Positions 17,168-25,908 of a stretch of DNA of 63,180 nt are shown here, piece by piece (positions within the stretch are counted from its first letter, which is position 1; each line of letters starts with the position of its first letter). A program made the position numbers and the translations under genes. Origin of the DNA: an uncultured beta proteobacterium (GTDB taxonomy: Bacteria > Pseudomonadota > Gammaproteobacteria > Burkholderiales > Burkholderiaceae_C); contig CAINUX010000167.1 of NCBI GenBank assembly GCA_903853895.1, positions 1 to 63,180 of the forward strand. The letters are read 5' to 3'. Under the pieces are notes generated by a model. That model ran no database searches, was not told the origin of the DNA, and was given only the letters and a program-made list of their open reading frames with translations.

Positions 17168-18109
17168 TTGAACCACCGCGCCTCAACACCCCTGGTGCTG
17201 TCCCTGCTCACGCTCACGCTGCTGGCGGCCCTTGCCGCGCAGGCTGCACAGCCGACCCGCACCAGCCAGGCCGACCTCATCAAGCAATCCACCCCCAGTG
17301 ACTGGCGCCGCCTCGACCCAGAGAACACCCTGGTCATGGAGATCAACGACCAGCAAGTGATCCTGGAGCTGGCGCCACGCTTTGCGCCGAAGCACGCGGC
17401 CAACATCCGTACCCTGGCGCGCGAGGGCTACTACACCGGCTCGGCCGTGGTGCGGGTGCAGGACAACTACGTGACGCAGTGGGCCGATCCGGCGGATGAG
17501 GAAAAAGAGAAGGACAAGGTCAAGCCCTTGGGCACGGCGCAAGCCAGTTTACCGGCCGAGTTTTCGACTCCGTTCAAGGGCTTGCCGATCACCAGGTTCA
17601 CCGACCCCGACGGTTGGGCACCTGTCAGCGGCTTTGTCGATGGCCTGCCGGTGGCTGCCGACTCCGCCAAAAACAAGGCCTGGCTGGCCCACTGCTACGG
17701 CATGGTGGGCGCAGCGCGCAGCACCAAGCCCGACAGCAGCAACGGCACCAGCCTGTACGCCATCAACGGCCAGGCGCCGCGGGCGCTGGACCTGAACATC
17801 ACCGTGGTGGGGCGCGTGGTCAAGGGCATGGAGGTGCTGTCGTCACTGCCGCGCGGCCCCGGCGCCATGGGTTTTTATGACAAGCCCGAGCACTACGTGC
17901 CCATCACCCGCGCCCGTGTGCTGGCTGACATGCCGGCAGCGGAGCAACCCACCATTGAGATCATGCGCACCGACACCGCCACCTGGCGCAAGCTGGTGGA
18001 AGCCAGCCGCCACGCCATTGGTGGCTGGGCCGTGCGCAGCGCCCTGCACAGCAACATCTGCAACCGCTCGGTACCGACGCGCGCCATCGCCAGTCCTGCC
18101 GCATCCTGA
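17168..18109 (+). CDS. Secreted cyclophilin-type peptidyl-prolyl isomerase
   Basis: 313 residues when started at the TTG at 17168. That codon is preferred because AAGGAG lies 7 bases upstream and it directly opens a signal peptide (LNHRASTPLVLSLLTLTLLA). The open frame continues upstream without a plausible signal. The cyclophilin fold is recognisable in VMEINDQQVILELAPRFAP, HAANIRTLAREGYYTGSAVV and GRVVKGMEVLSSLPRG. It is longer than typical periplasmic PpiA (about 190), with an insert around residues 110-130 and a C-terminal extension. A role in folding of exported proteins is expected. It precedes the M32 carboxypeptidase by 47 bases. Confidence 0.8.
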   Translation: MNHRASTPLVLSLLTLTLLAALAAQAAQPTRTSQADLIKQSTPSDWRRLDPENTLVMEINDQQVILELAPRFAPKHAANIRTLAREGYYTGSAVVRVQDNYVTQWADPADEEKEKDKVKPLGTAQASLPAEFSTPFKGLPITRFTDPDGWAPVSGFVDGLPVAADSAKNKAWLAHCYGMVGAARSTKPDSSNGTSLYAINGQAPRALDLNITVVGRVVKGMEVLSSLPRGPGAMGFYDKPEHYVPITRARVLADMPAAEQPTIEIMRTDTATWRKLVEASRHAIGGWAVRSALHSNICNRSVPTRAIASPAAS

Positions 18110-18156
18110 GTGTGCGACTTGGCGCCTTTACCCCCCAACATCACCCGAGACAACGC

Positions 18157-19647
18157 ATGATTTCACCCGCACTGACCACGCTGAACGCGACCTTCAAGCG
18201 CCTGCACCACTTCAGCCACCTGTCCTCCATTGCCAGCTGGGACCAGGCCGCCATGATGCCTGCCAAGGGCAACGAGGCGCGTGCCGCCGCCATGGCCGAG
18301 CTGCAGGTGTTGATGCACCAGACGCTGACCGACCCCGCGCTCAAAACCCAGTTTGCCGAGGCGGCGAAGGCCGAGTTGGCCGACGCCGACAAAGCCAGTC
18401 TGACCGAGATGCAGCGCGAGTGGGCCTTGGTCAACCGCCTGCCACAAGACCTGGTCGAGGCCCAAAGCCTGGCCAGCGCGCGCTGTGAACACGCGTGGCG
18501 CACGCAACGCAAGGCCAACGACTGGCAGGGATTTCTGGGCAATTTCCGTGCAGTCGTTAGGCTGGCCCGGCAAGAGGCAAAGTTGCTGGCGGACGCAACC
18601 GGCACCAAGCCTTACGAAGCCCTGATGGACAAGTTTGAACCCGGCATGTCGGAAGGCGCTATCACCAAGCTCTTTGGTGACGTCAAAACCTGGTTGCCGG
18701 ACCTCATCAGCAAGGTCATCGCCAAGCAGCAGAATGAAACCGTGTTGGCCGCAACCGGCCCCTTCGCCATCGACCAGCAGCGCGCGCTCGGCGTGGAGGT
18801 GATGGCCCTGCTGGGCTTCGACTTTGAAGGCGGACGGCTCGACATTTCCACCCACCCGTTTTGCGGCGGTGTGCCACAAGACGTGCGCATCACCACCCGC
18901 TACAACACGGCCACGTTCGCACCCAGCCTGATGGGCATCATCCACGAGACCGGCCACGCGCGCTACGAGCAGCGCCTGCCGCGCGACACGCTGCACCTGC
19001 CGGTGGGGCGCGCCCGCTCCATGGGCATACACGAGAGCCAGAGCCTGTCGTTCGAGATGCAGCTGGCCCGAAACCCGGCCTTCTTGCAACTGATCGCGCC
19101 GCTGGTCAAAAAGCATCTGGGCGACCAGGCCGCCTTTGACGCGGCCAATCTGGCACGCATGATCACCCGCGTGCACCGCGGCTTCATCCGTGTGGACGCC
19201 GATGAGCTGACCTACCCGGCCCACGTGATCCTGCGCTTCGAGATCGAGCGCGCACTGATTGCGGGCGAAATCGAGGCCGAGGACATTCCCTCGCTGTGGG
19301 CCGACAAGATGCAAAGCTATCTGGGCGTGGACGTGGCCGGCAACTACGAGAACGGCTGCATGCAGGACATCCACTGGCCCATGGGCATGTTTGGCTACTT
19401 CCCCAGCTACACACTGGGCGCCATGTACGCCGCGCAGTATTTCGCCACCATCCGCAAGCTCCACCCCGATATGGACGCGCGCATTGCCAGTGGCGACCTG
19501 TCACCGGTGATGGACTGGCTGGACGCCAACATCTGGAGCCAGGCCAGCCGCTGGTCCACCGACGCACTGGTGACCCGCGCCACTGGTGAACCGCTGAACG
19601 CCAGCCATTTCCGCAAGCACCTGGAGGCGCGTTACCTCGCGACCTGA
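18157..19647 (+). CDS. M32-family metallocarboxypeptidase (Taq carboxypeptidase type)
   Basis: 496 residues from the ATG at 18157; the short in-frame extension upstream has no ribosome-binding site. The zinc site is present as HETGH (IIHETGHARYEQ, about residue 267), with a downstream glutamate in HESQSLSFE. The HPF motif (STHPFCGG), the DVRITTRY motif and an IRxxAD-like RVDADELTYP segment match M32 peptidases. These cytoplasmic enzymes remove C-terminal residues with broad specificity. The length is normal. It may be co-transcribed with the upstream cyclophilin gene. Confidence 0.93.
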   Translation: MISPALTTLNATFKRLHHFSHLSSIASWDQAAMMPAKGNEARAAAMAELQVLMHQTLTDPALKTQFAEAAKAELADADKASLTEMQREWALVNRLPQDLVEAQSLASARCEHAWRTQRKANDWQGFLGNFRAVVRLARQEAKLLADATGTKPYEALMDKFEPGMSEGAITKLFGDVKTWLPDLISKVIAKQQNETVLAATGPFAIDQQRALGVEVMALLGFDFEGGRLDISTHPFCGGVPQDVRITTRYNTATFAPSLMGIIHETGHARYEQRLPRDTLHLPVGRARSMGIHESQSLSFEMQLARNPAFLQLIAPLVKKHLGDQAAFDAANLARMITRVHRGFIRVDADELTYPAHVILRFEIERALIAGEIEAEDIPSLWADKMQSYLGVDVAGNYENGCMQDIHWPMGMFGYFPSYTLGAMYAAQYFATIRKLHPDMDARIASGDLSPVMDWLDANIWSQASRWSTDALVTRATGEPLNASHFRKHLEARYLAT

Positions 19648-19672
19648 CGCGCCTTTTTCCGGGGTTGACTCG

Positions 19673-20665
19673 CTACTGCAGGCTGTCACAGTCCGCGCCA
19701 CCGGTCAGACGCACCTTGAGCGGCGTGGAGGCGCCTTCCTGGTATCTGCTCCAAACAGTCTCGGAGACGTTGCAGGTCCAGGTCTTGCCGCCTGAGGCCA
19801 GCGTCAGCACATAGTTCTCCCGTCGCGTGCCTTCCCTCTCGGAACCCAGTGCGCCCATGCCACCGCCCAGGAAGTTGGCGTTCAGATTACTAACCATGGG
19901 CCAGACGGGCATCAAGGCATTTTGGGTGTCGGCCTTCAGCGTGCGCACACTGCGCCAGCGGTTCACCTGGTAGCGGCAGCGGTCGTCGTACACCGGCTCG
20001 GCCCGGTAGCGCGGCGTGCATTCACGTCGTTTCACAAAGGTACCGTCGCCCTTGTCGATGCGCTCGTCATGGCAGGTCTGGCCATCGGGCACCTGGCGCG
20101 TGGAGCGCTGTTCGCGGCTGCGCGAGACGCCGTAGGCATCCCCTGGAACGCTGTCGCACCAGGCCGTCTCCGACACCCTGGCCATCTGCTCGATCTGGAT
20201 CTCGCGCGCCCAACTTCGCTCTGCCACCGTCGCCGTGGTTTCCTTGGTGCTGGTGAACAGGAACACTATGCCAATCACGGCCAGGGCCAGCAGGCCCAGC
20301 GCCCAGCGCAGCCATCCCGTGCTGCGTGCAACCGGCACGGGCTTTTGGGCCGGTTCTTCCGGAACTGCAGCAGTGTCCGCAACGATGGCCACCGGCTTGG
20401 TACCGTCCTGGCCCGCCCCACAATTCGTGCAGTGGGCGGCGGCGGCCGAGTTGGGGGAACTGCAATAGGCGCAACTCCAGTCGGCGCCCACAAACTTGTG
20501 GTTCTTGGCTTCGACCTCTTCACCTTCCTTGGGAAAGTAGCGCTTGCCGGGGTCTTGCGCCGCGCCGCAGGTCGGGCAATGCCGGTGGCTGTCGCCCAGC
20601 AGGCCCTTGGTGTTGCACTGGGTGCAGTCCCAGAGCATCTCGTAGTAAATTTCTTGTTCGGCCAT
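19673..20665 (-). CDS. Double zinc-ribbon membrane protein of unknown function
   Basis: 330 residues. Two Cys4 zinc ribbons are near the N-terminus: CTQCNT...HCPTCG (about 15-35) and CAYCSS...HCTNCG (about 65-85). A single transmembrane helix (LRWALGLLALAVIGIVFLFT, about 130-150) is followed by a domain of about 180 residues with paired cysteines (AWCDSVPGD, RECTPRYR, DDRCRYQ, WTCNVSE). By charge the zinc ribbons should be cytoplasmic and the C-terminal domain periplasmic. I do not recognise a named family. It is convergent with the M32 carboxypeptidase gene. Confidence 0.75.
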   Translation of the reverse strand: MAEQEIYYEMLWDCTQCNTKGLLGDSHRHCPTCGAAQDPGKRYFPKEGEEVEAKNHKFVGADWSCAYCSSPNSAAAAHCTNCGAGQDGTKPVAIVADTAAVPEEPAQKPVPVARSTGWLRWALGLLALAVIGIVFLFTSTKETTATVAERSWAREIQIEQMARVSETAWCDSVPGDAYGVSRSREQRSTRQVPDGQTCHDERIDKGDGTFVKRRECTPRYRAEPVYDDRCRYQVNRWRSVRTLKADTQNALMPVWPMVSNLNANFLGGGMGALGSEREGTRRENYVLTLASGGKTWTCNVSETVWSRYQEGASTPLKVRLTGGADCDSLQ

Positions 20666-20709
20666 CGTGCATCCCGGGTCACAAACTCATTGGAATTGCT
20701 TCAGCGGGA

Positions 20710-21489
20710 TTATGTCGCGGGGCGCTCCAGCCAACCGGGCGGCGGTGTCGCAACCGGCCATCCTCCAGAGAAATCAATGATCGCGCCCGTCATGAAGCTC
20801 CCCTGCATCGTTGCCAGATAGAGAATGAGTTCGCCGATCTCCTAGGATTCCACTAAACGGCCAGCAGGCACAGTCTGTTCGATGTAGGCCCGACCAGCAG
20901 CAGCGTCCACAAATCGCGCCTTGGGGTAGTAGGTTTCGCTGTACAAGCAATTCGCTGCAATGGCGTTAACAGGGATGCCATGGGGGGCGAGTTCTATTCT
21001 GAGCGATTTGACCAGCGCATTGGCGCCCGCCCGTGCGATGTCCGGAATGGAGCCGCCGCGCAACGGCAGCCGGTTGCGATTCGATGAAATGAAAACAACG
21101 CGGGCCTTGGCTTGGGCTTTCAGCCGTGGAATGGCAGCTCTGGCAATGCCAAATGGAAATACAACCAGGCGATCCAGCGTGGATTGCAGGCCTTCGATCT
21201 CGGCTTCCTCGATCGGTCCATGGATAGGTCGACACGCATCATTGCTGACCAACACGTCCAATCGATTGCGCACGGCCCAGGCGGATTCGACAATCGCTGC
21301 CGGAGCCTGGTCTGGCAGTACGACGACATCGGGGTGAACGCTACGGTTGGCTTCTTGTGCAACGGAAGAAATGAAAGCGCCGTCGTGCCCCACCACCTGA
21401 AAGCCGGCCTTGAGAAGGGCGTCGACCGCAGGAGGACCGGCGAATCCGAGCGCATTGGAGATGAGAGCAACAGGCTTCGTCCATTCGGA
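20710..21489 (-). pseudogene. Decayed halohydrin-dehalogenase-like short-chain dehydrogenase gene
   Basis: The reading frame gives an SDR-like protein with KPVALISNALGFAGPPAV at the N-terminus. This fits the halohydrin-dehalogenase motif T-x4-F/Y-x-G (here S-NALG-F-A-G) rather than the TGxxxGIG loop of normal SDRs. The middle has VVFISSNRNR and IPDIARAGANAL. The Arg of a Ser-Tyr-Arg triad is present, but the residue four positions before it, where the Tyr should be, is Pro. A TAG at 20842-20844 follows GRLVES; the same frame then continues with EIGELILYLATMQGSFMTGA and ends at 20710 with a Trp-containing tail (PPPGWLERPAT). No good start codon is visible at the N-terminal end, where a repeat copy lies. 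Family assignment is from remembered sequences. Confidence 0.7.
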
Positions 21490-21514
21490 TCTCCGGTATC
21501 GTGGATGGCTTATT

Positions 21515-21573
21515 CTGCTATCAAAAAAATAGCTAAAAAATCATGCTCCACGAGGGATAGAGGCTCATTTGAG
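21515..21573 (+). repeat. Dispersed ~60-bp repeat, copy D
   Basis: GCTATC...ATAGC inverted ends around an A-run, a short spacer, then TCCACGAGGGATAGAGGC and a T-rich tail. It lies between the 3-hydroxybutyryl-CoA dehydrogenase stop and the start region of the decayed halohydrin-dehalogenase-like gene; its insertion may have removed that gene's start. Confidence 0.75.
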
Positions 21574-21587
21574 CATGACACCAATCT

Positions 21588-22436
21588 TCAATACTGGTAC
21601 ACCCCGCGGCCCGTCTTGCGCCCCAGCCGCCCCGCGGCCACCATCTCGCGCAGCAACGGGCAGGGGCGGTATTTGCTGTCCCCAAACTCACCCAGGTAGA
21701 CCTCCATCACGGCCAGGCAAACGTCCAAACCCACCATGTCGGCTAGGGCCAGGGGGCCAATGGGTTGGTTGCAGCCCAGCTTCATGCCGGCATCGATGTC
21801 TTCGGGTGTCGCCAGGCCTTCATACAGCACGAAGAAGGCCTCGTTGATCATGGGCACCAGGATGCGGTTGACGACAAAGCCGGGGGAATTCTTCACCGTG
21901 ACGGGTGTCTTGCCCAGCGCCTTGGCCATGGACTGCACAGCCGCGTGCGTGGCGTCGCTGGTCTGCAGGCCGCGGATGATTTCCACCAGCGCCATCATCG
22001 GCACCGGGTTGAAGAAGTGCATGCCAATGAAGCGGTCGGGGCGGCTGGTGATGGCGGCCAGCTTGGTGATGGAGATGGACGAGGTGTTGGACGCGATGAT
22101 GACGTCGGCCGGCACGATGGCGTCGATCTGCCGGAGGATCTTGACCTTCAGGTCGTAGTTCTCGGTAGCAGCCTCGATCACCAGCTGCGACGACTTCAGA
22201 TCCTCATAACTGGTGCTGCCCTTGATGCGCGCCAGGGCCGCATCGCGGTCGGCGGGGGTGATCTTTTCCTTTTTGATCAAGCGCTCCAGGCTGCTGGCCA
22301 CGGTGGCGATGCCTTTGGCAAACGCTGCGTCCGAGATGTCAACCATGACAACTTGGATGCCCGAGGTTGCACACGCCTGCGCGATGCCGTTGCCCATGGT
22401 GCCTGCGCCGATGATGCCGACTGAGGTGATGCTCAT
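21588..22436 (-). CDS. 3-hydroxybutyryl-CoA dehydrogenase
   Basis: 282 residues from the ATG at 22436, which has a GGAG site 8 bases upstream and gives the usual family length. The NAD-binding motif is at the N-terminus (VGIIGAGTMGNGIAQACATS). The catalytic region contains FIGMHFFNPVPMMALVEIIR with the active-site His, and the C-terminal domain begins NSPGFVVNRILVPMINEAF. It oxidises (S)-3-hydroxybutyryl-CoA to acetoacetyl-CoA with NAD(P), or the reverse, in fatty-acid and PHB-related metabolism. It could equally act on 3-hydroxyadipyl-CoA as PaaH does. Neighbours do not decide this. Confidence 0.93.
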   Translation of the reverse strand: MSITSVGIIGAGTMGNGIAQACATSGIQVVMVDISDAAFAKGIATVASSLERLIKKEKITPADRDAALARIKGSTSYEDLKSSQLVIEAATENYDLKVKILRQIDAIVPADVIIASNTSSISITKLAAITSRPDRFIGMHFFNPVPMMALVEIIRGLQTSDATHAAVQSMAKALGKTPVTVKNSPGFVVNRILVPMINEAFFVLYEGLATPEDIDAGMKLGCNQPIGPLALADMVGLDVCLAVMEVYLGEFGDSKYRPCPLLREMVAAGRLGRKTGRGVYQY

Positions 22437-22639
22437 GATGAAAACTCCGAAGAAATGTGGATTGCCGACCACCGTATCCTAATACCCCAAGAACACGGAC
22501 ACGTTGCCATAGGTCAAGCACAGGTTGCTGGCCGGCTGATGGGATGCGAATACACAATCTGCTTTCAAAAAGAGACAACTATTGAATAGCCAACGGCAGT
22601 CATGCACAATCAAGGGGTAATAAACATGGGGTGTTCAAT

Positions 22640-23503
22640 ATGAAAGTATTATTTTGTCTCGGATTGAGCGCAGTGCTACTCGCGGGCTGCGGCGGTGGCG
22701 GCGGAAACACCAACGACTGCACGCTGGGCGTGAATTTCTGCAACATTCCCCCTGTCGCCAATGCGGGCGGCGCGCAGAATGTGCTGATTGGAACTACCAT
22801 CACACTTGATGGTAGTCAAAGTTCCGATGCCAATGGTGACGCGCTCACCTACGTTTGGGCCGTAGTGTCCAGGCCAGCGGGCAGCACCGCGACGCTGGTT
22901 TCTGCAAATTCAGCCAAACCAACATTCACTGCCGATATGGCCGGTGTCTACGGCTTCAGCCTGACTGTGGGAGATGGAAAAAGCAGCAGTGTAGAAAAGG
23001 CCACCACCATCACCGCCAGTGCCACTAATTTGACGATCACCACCGGGTCCTATTCCAATGGTGGCACGATTCCTCTCCGAATTGCCGCTACCGCTGTGGG
23101 AGGAAGCAATACCTCACCGCAGGTAATCATTTCGGATATACCAACGGGTACCAAGAGATTTGCCATCATCATGGACGATGAAACCCAGCCGTCGTGCCAA
23201 CCAGGCTTGGGCGCCTGCCGCCATTGGGGCGTCTTCAACCTGCCTGTTGCGAAGACCTCCATTAGTGAAGGAGAAAATCTCCTGCTTCAGAGCGGCGCCG
23301 TGTATGGAACCAACTACACCGGATCGGTCGGCTATGCGGGGCCCAATGCTTCGTCGCAACACACCTATAAGTTGACGGTCTATGCCTTGTCCGCCGAAGC
23401 AACGTTTGTCACCGCCGTACCGGAATACAACCGTGCAAAATTCGAACTTGCATTCCAAGGGACAATTCTGGGCAAGGCAACGCTAACAGGCGTTTACCCT
23501 TAA
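22640..23503 (+). CDS. Lipoprotein with PKD-like domain fused to a PEBP/YbhB-like domain
   Basis: 287 residues from the ATG at 22640. Signal peptide with lipobox LLAGC followed by a Gly run (GCGGGGGN). Residues about 35-120 are a PKD/REJ-like beta-sandwich (VANAGGAQNVLIGTTITLDG ... GVYGFSLTVGDGKSS). The C-terminal ~160 residues resemble phosphatidylethanolamine-binding proteins: DDETQP and HWGVFNLP correspond to the DPDAP and HWxxxNIP signatures. PEBP-like proteins in bacteria are of uncertain function; the Ig-like domain suggests surface display or spacing. No operon partner is evident. Confidence 0.78.
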   Translation: MKVLFCLGLSAVLLAGCGGGGGNTNDCTLGVNFCNIPPVANAGGAQNVLIGTTITLDGSQSSDANGDALTYVWAVVSRPAGSTATLVSANSAKPTFTADMAGVYGFSLTVGDGKSSSVEKATTITASATNLTITTGSYSNGGTIPLRIAATAVGGSNTSPQVIISDIPTGTKRFAIIMDDETQPSCQPGLGACRHWGVFNLPVAKTSISEGENLLLQSGAVYGTNYTGSVGYAGPNASSQHTYKLTVYALSAEATFVTAVPEYNRAKFELAFQGTILGKATLTGVYP

Positions 23504-23520
23504 CGACGATCGCTGCCGAA

Positions 23521-24351
23521 TCATCGGATTGCCACCGGCGGTGGCAACTCCTTAGCTTGCAATCCGCGGGCCTGCACGACCAGCTTATTGTGTGCATCCA
23601 GAAAGGCTGCGGCAATCACCTTCCCTTCGTTGGTATTGCTCCAGCCCATGCCGCCTGCACCACCCATGCCTCCAAACGCCAGGCCACCCAGCCCCAAGTC
23701 CGTCGTACGGGCTGATCCGGTGGCCGCCGACACCTGTTCGGTGGTCTCGTTGTCGGTCAATAGAAGCGCAACCTGTGCTTCCTTGAACTTGATCTGCTCC
23801 ACGATGCCAATCAATGCACCCAGGTCGCGCACCACGGGGATGTGCGCCAGTACGCCGCCCAGGCTACGTCCTGCATCCTGCTCGCTAAAGGTCAAGTTGG
23901 GCGTCAGTGTGTACTGTGCCTCATAGCCTTTTCCTTTCTCCACCGTATTGCCTTGCTTGCGTAGCACGCCGCTTTCCTTGAGCTGCTGTTCCTGAATGGT
24001 GCTGCGCAATCCGGCGGCGCGATCCACTACACGAAAGCAACCGCTTTGTTGAGCCAGGAGGCGCACCAGCGGCACTGGTGAACTGGGCAGGTTGTAGCTA
24101 CCGCTCATGGTGTAGCCATTGGGGTTTTCCGCCAATGCCAGGGTGGCAATCGGCGCATCGCATCTCACCAAGGACTTGTTCGCACCATTGGCGCCGGCCG
24201 GACCTGCCGAGCCAGTGACCTCGGAACTGCCGCCACCCAGTTCAGTGCCCTGCTTTCCGCACCCCGACAGGCCAGCAATGGCCGACACCACGCAGACACC
24301 GATTGCCAAAACGCCCGGCGAAACCGGGGAGGAGAAAACTGACCAAGCCAT
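23521..24351 (-). CDS. CsgG/HfaB-like lipoprotein
   Basis: 276 residues from the ATG at 24351, which has AAGGAA 7 bases upstream. The N-terminus is a signal peptide with lipobox-like SGCGKQ. The body resembles CsgG-type proteins: CFRVVDRAAGLRSTIQEQQL, YTLTPNLTFSEQDAG, and a Gly-rich stretch (LGLGGLAFGGMGGAGGMG) before AAFLDAHNKLV. A distant relative is at 57552. CsgG-type proteins form outer-membrane secretion channels or periplasmic assemblies, but no curli or holdfast genes are nearby, so the role is open. It lies 91 bases downstream of the sensor kinase on the same strand. Confidence 0.7.
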   Translation of the reverse strand: MAWSVFSSPVSPGVLAIGVCVVSAIAGLSGCGKQGTELGGGSSEVTGSAGPAGANGANKSLVRCDAPIATLALAENPNGYTMSGSYNLPSSPVPLVRLLAQQSGCFRVVDRAAGLRSTIQEQQLKESGVLRKQGNTVEKGKGYEAQYTLTPNLTFSEQDAGRSLGGVLAHIPVVRDLGALIGIVEQIKFKEAQVALLLTDNETTEQVSAATGSARTTDLGLGGLAFGGMGGAGGMGWSNTNEGKVIAAAFLDAHNKLVVQARGLQAKELPPPVAIR

Positions 24352-24442
24352 GGATATGTTCCTTGAAAATGCGGGCGAATAGTACCCCACAGGATCATCA
24401 AAGAACACGACTGCAGGTCTGGGCTTACGTTTTGAAACGTAT

Positions 24443-25867
24443 TCAGGCGGCTGGCAATTCCATAGTGAAACGGGTATGCCCGTCCGTCGACTCCGCCGCG
24501 ATGCGCCCCTTGTGGGCCAGCACAATAGCCTGTGTAATGGCAAGGCCCAGACCGGTGCCTTCTCCCGTGGCACTTTGGCGTGCAGCGTCGGCGCGGTAGA
24601 AACGTTCAAACACATGCGGCAGATCTTCCGTCGCGATAGTGGCACCGGGGTTCTCGATCGACAACATAGTGCGCCCCGACTGCACACCCAAACGCACTTG
24701 CACCGCCCCACCCGGCGCGGTATAGCGCAGGGCGTTGGACAACAGGTTGCTCAGTGCGCGGCGCAGCATCAGGCGGTCACCCATCGCAGTGGCCTGCCCA
24801 CTCACTTCCAGGCGAACGCCTTTCTCTTCGGCCAGCGCCTCGTAAAACTCAAACAGTTCACCCACTTCGCGTTCCAGATCAACGCGCTCGCATTGGAGCA
24901 GCGTTTGAGCGGCCGCCTGTGCGTGGTCGGCCTTGGCCAGAAAGAGCATGTCGGCAATCATGCGGGCCAGCCGCTCGAACTCTTCGGCGTTGGACTCCAA
25001 AACGTCCCGGTAGCTAGCCGCATCGCGGTCGCGCGACAGTGAGACCTGGGTCTGCGTCATCAGGTTACTCACCGGCGTGCGCAGCTCATGGGCAATATCG
25101 GACGAAAAGTCCGACAGTCGCCGAAAAGCTTCTTCCAGCCGCTCCAGCATCTCGTTGAGCGTGGTGGCCAGCGCGGCCAGTTCGGTGGGTACGGCGTCGG
25201 TGGGCAGTCGTTGATCCAGCGTATGGGCGCTCACCAGCGCGGCGCGCGCGCGCATGGCCTTGAGCGGCGCCAGGCCCCGCATGGCGGCAAACCAGCCCAG
25301 CAGGCCCGTGACCACGGCAGCACCGGCCACAAACAGCCACAGCGTCTGGCGCAACGCGTCCATGAATACCTCGTGGTGCGCAATATCCAGGGCCACCGCG
25401 ACCTGCAATGGCGGCGCACCGGGGATGCTGGTTGGCATGGCCGACACCAGGCCCCGGAAACGGCGACTGCCATGGGACCAGTGCAGCAGTTGCGCACCGT
25501 CCGCCACCAGACCGGCTGGACGCCAATCGCCAGAAAACTCCCCATTGGGTGAATCCAAAAGGGCTTGGTCGTCGGCACCGGTGATCTGCATCAGCAGGTC
25601 ATGGTGGCCGGTGGCGGCGTCACGCAACAGCGATGGCAGGCGGGCCAACTCTTCGGTGGACGTAACCCGGACAATGGCATGGTGGGCCAGCATCAACTTG
25701 GCTTGTAGGGCCTCGCGGTCCAGGTCTTCAAAGTGGCGCTCAATGGACTGGCTGATCAGCCAGCCCAAGCCCAGCAGCACCACGGTAGCACCCACAGCGA
25801 ACAGCAGCGTCAGCCGTGCCGTCAGTGACAGACGCAATATCGGACGGAGCGTGTGTGGTGCGTTCAT
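24443..25867 (-). CDS. cusS: CusS-type sensor histidine kinase
   Basis: 474 residues from the ATG at 25867. Two membrane helices (LTLLFAVGATVVLLGLGWLI near 20-40, and LWLFVAGAAVVTGLLGWFAA near 180) flank a periplasmic sensor region. A HAMP linker, the H-box SDIAHELRTPVSN, N-box LLSNALRYT and G-box GEGTGLGLAI follow. This is the layout of the heavy-metal sensor kinase family (CusS/CopS/IrlS). Its partner regulator is at 26746, but an opposite-strand gene (25909-26664) lies between them. The likely target is the cus operon at the left end of the window, which has a CusR-like box; this link is inferred. Confidence 0.88.
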   Translation of the reverse strand: MNAPHTLRPILRLSLTARLTLLFAVGATVVLLGLGWLISQSIERHFEDLDREALQAKLMLAHHAIVRVTSTEELARLPSLLRDAATGHHDLLMQITGADDQALLDSPNGEFSGDWRPAGLVADGAQLLHWSHGSRRFRGLVSAMPTSIPGAPPLQVAVALDIAHHEVFMDALRQTLWLFVAGAAVVTGLLGWFAAMRGLAPLKAMRARAALVSAHTLDQRLPTDAVPTELAALATTLNEMLERLEEAFRRLSDFSSDIAHELRTPVSNLMTQTQVSLSRDRDAASYRDVLESNAEEFERLARMIADMLFLAKADHAQAAAQTLLQCERVDLEREVGELFEFYEALAEEKGVRLEVSGQATAMGDRLMLRRALSNLLSNALRYTAPGGAVQVRLGVQSGRTMLSIENPGATIATEDLPHVFERFYRADAARQSATGEGTGLGLAITQAIVLAHKGRIAAESTDGHTRFTMELPAA

Positions 25868-25908
25868 GGTGTGCTGTGGTAGTGTATTGGCTGGTTTGAA
25901 AGGACGCC

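Noticed and set aside
20842..21396. An intact 184-residue SDR starting at an internal GTG
   Set aside because: It lacks the first strand and cofactor loop and the final helices, all of which are encoded in frame outside it, so a broken gene is the better description.
24352..24711. N-terminal extension of the CsgG-like lipoprotein frame
   Set aside because: It overlaps the kinase gene on the same strand and would remove the signal peptide from the N-terminus.
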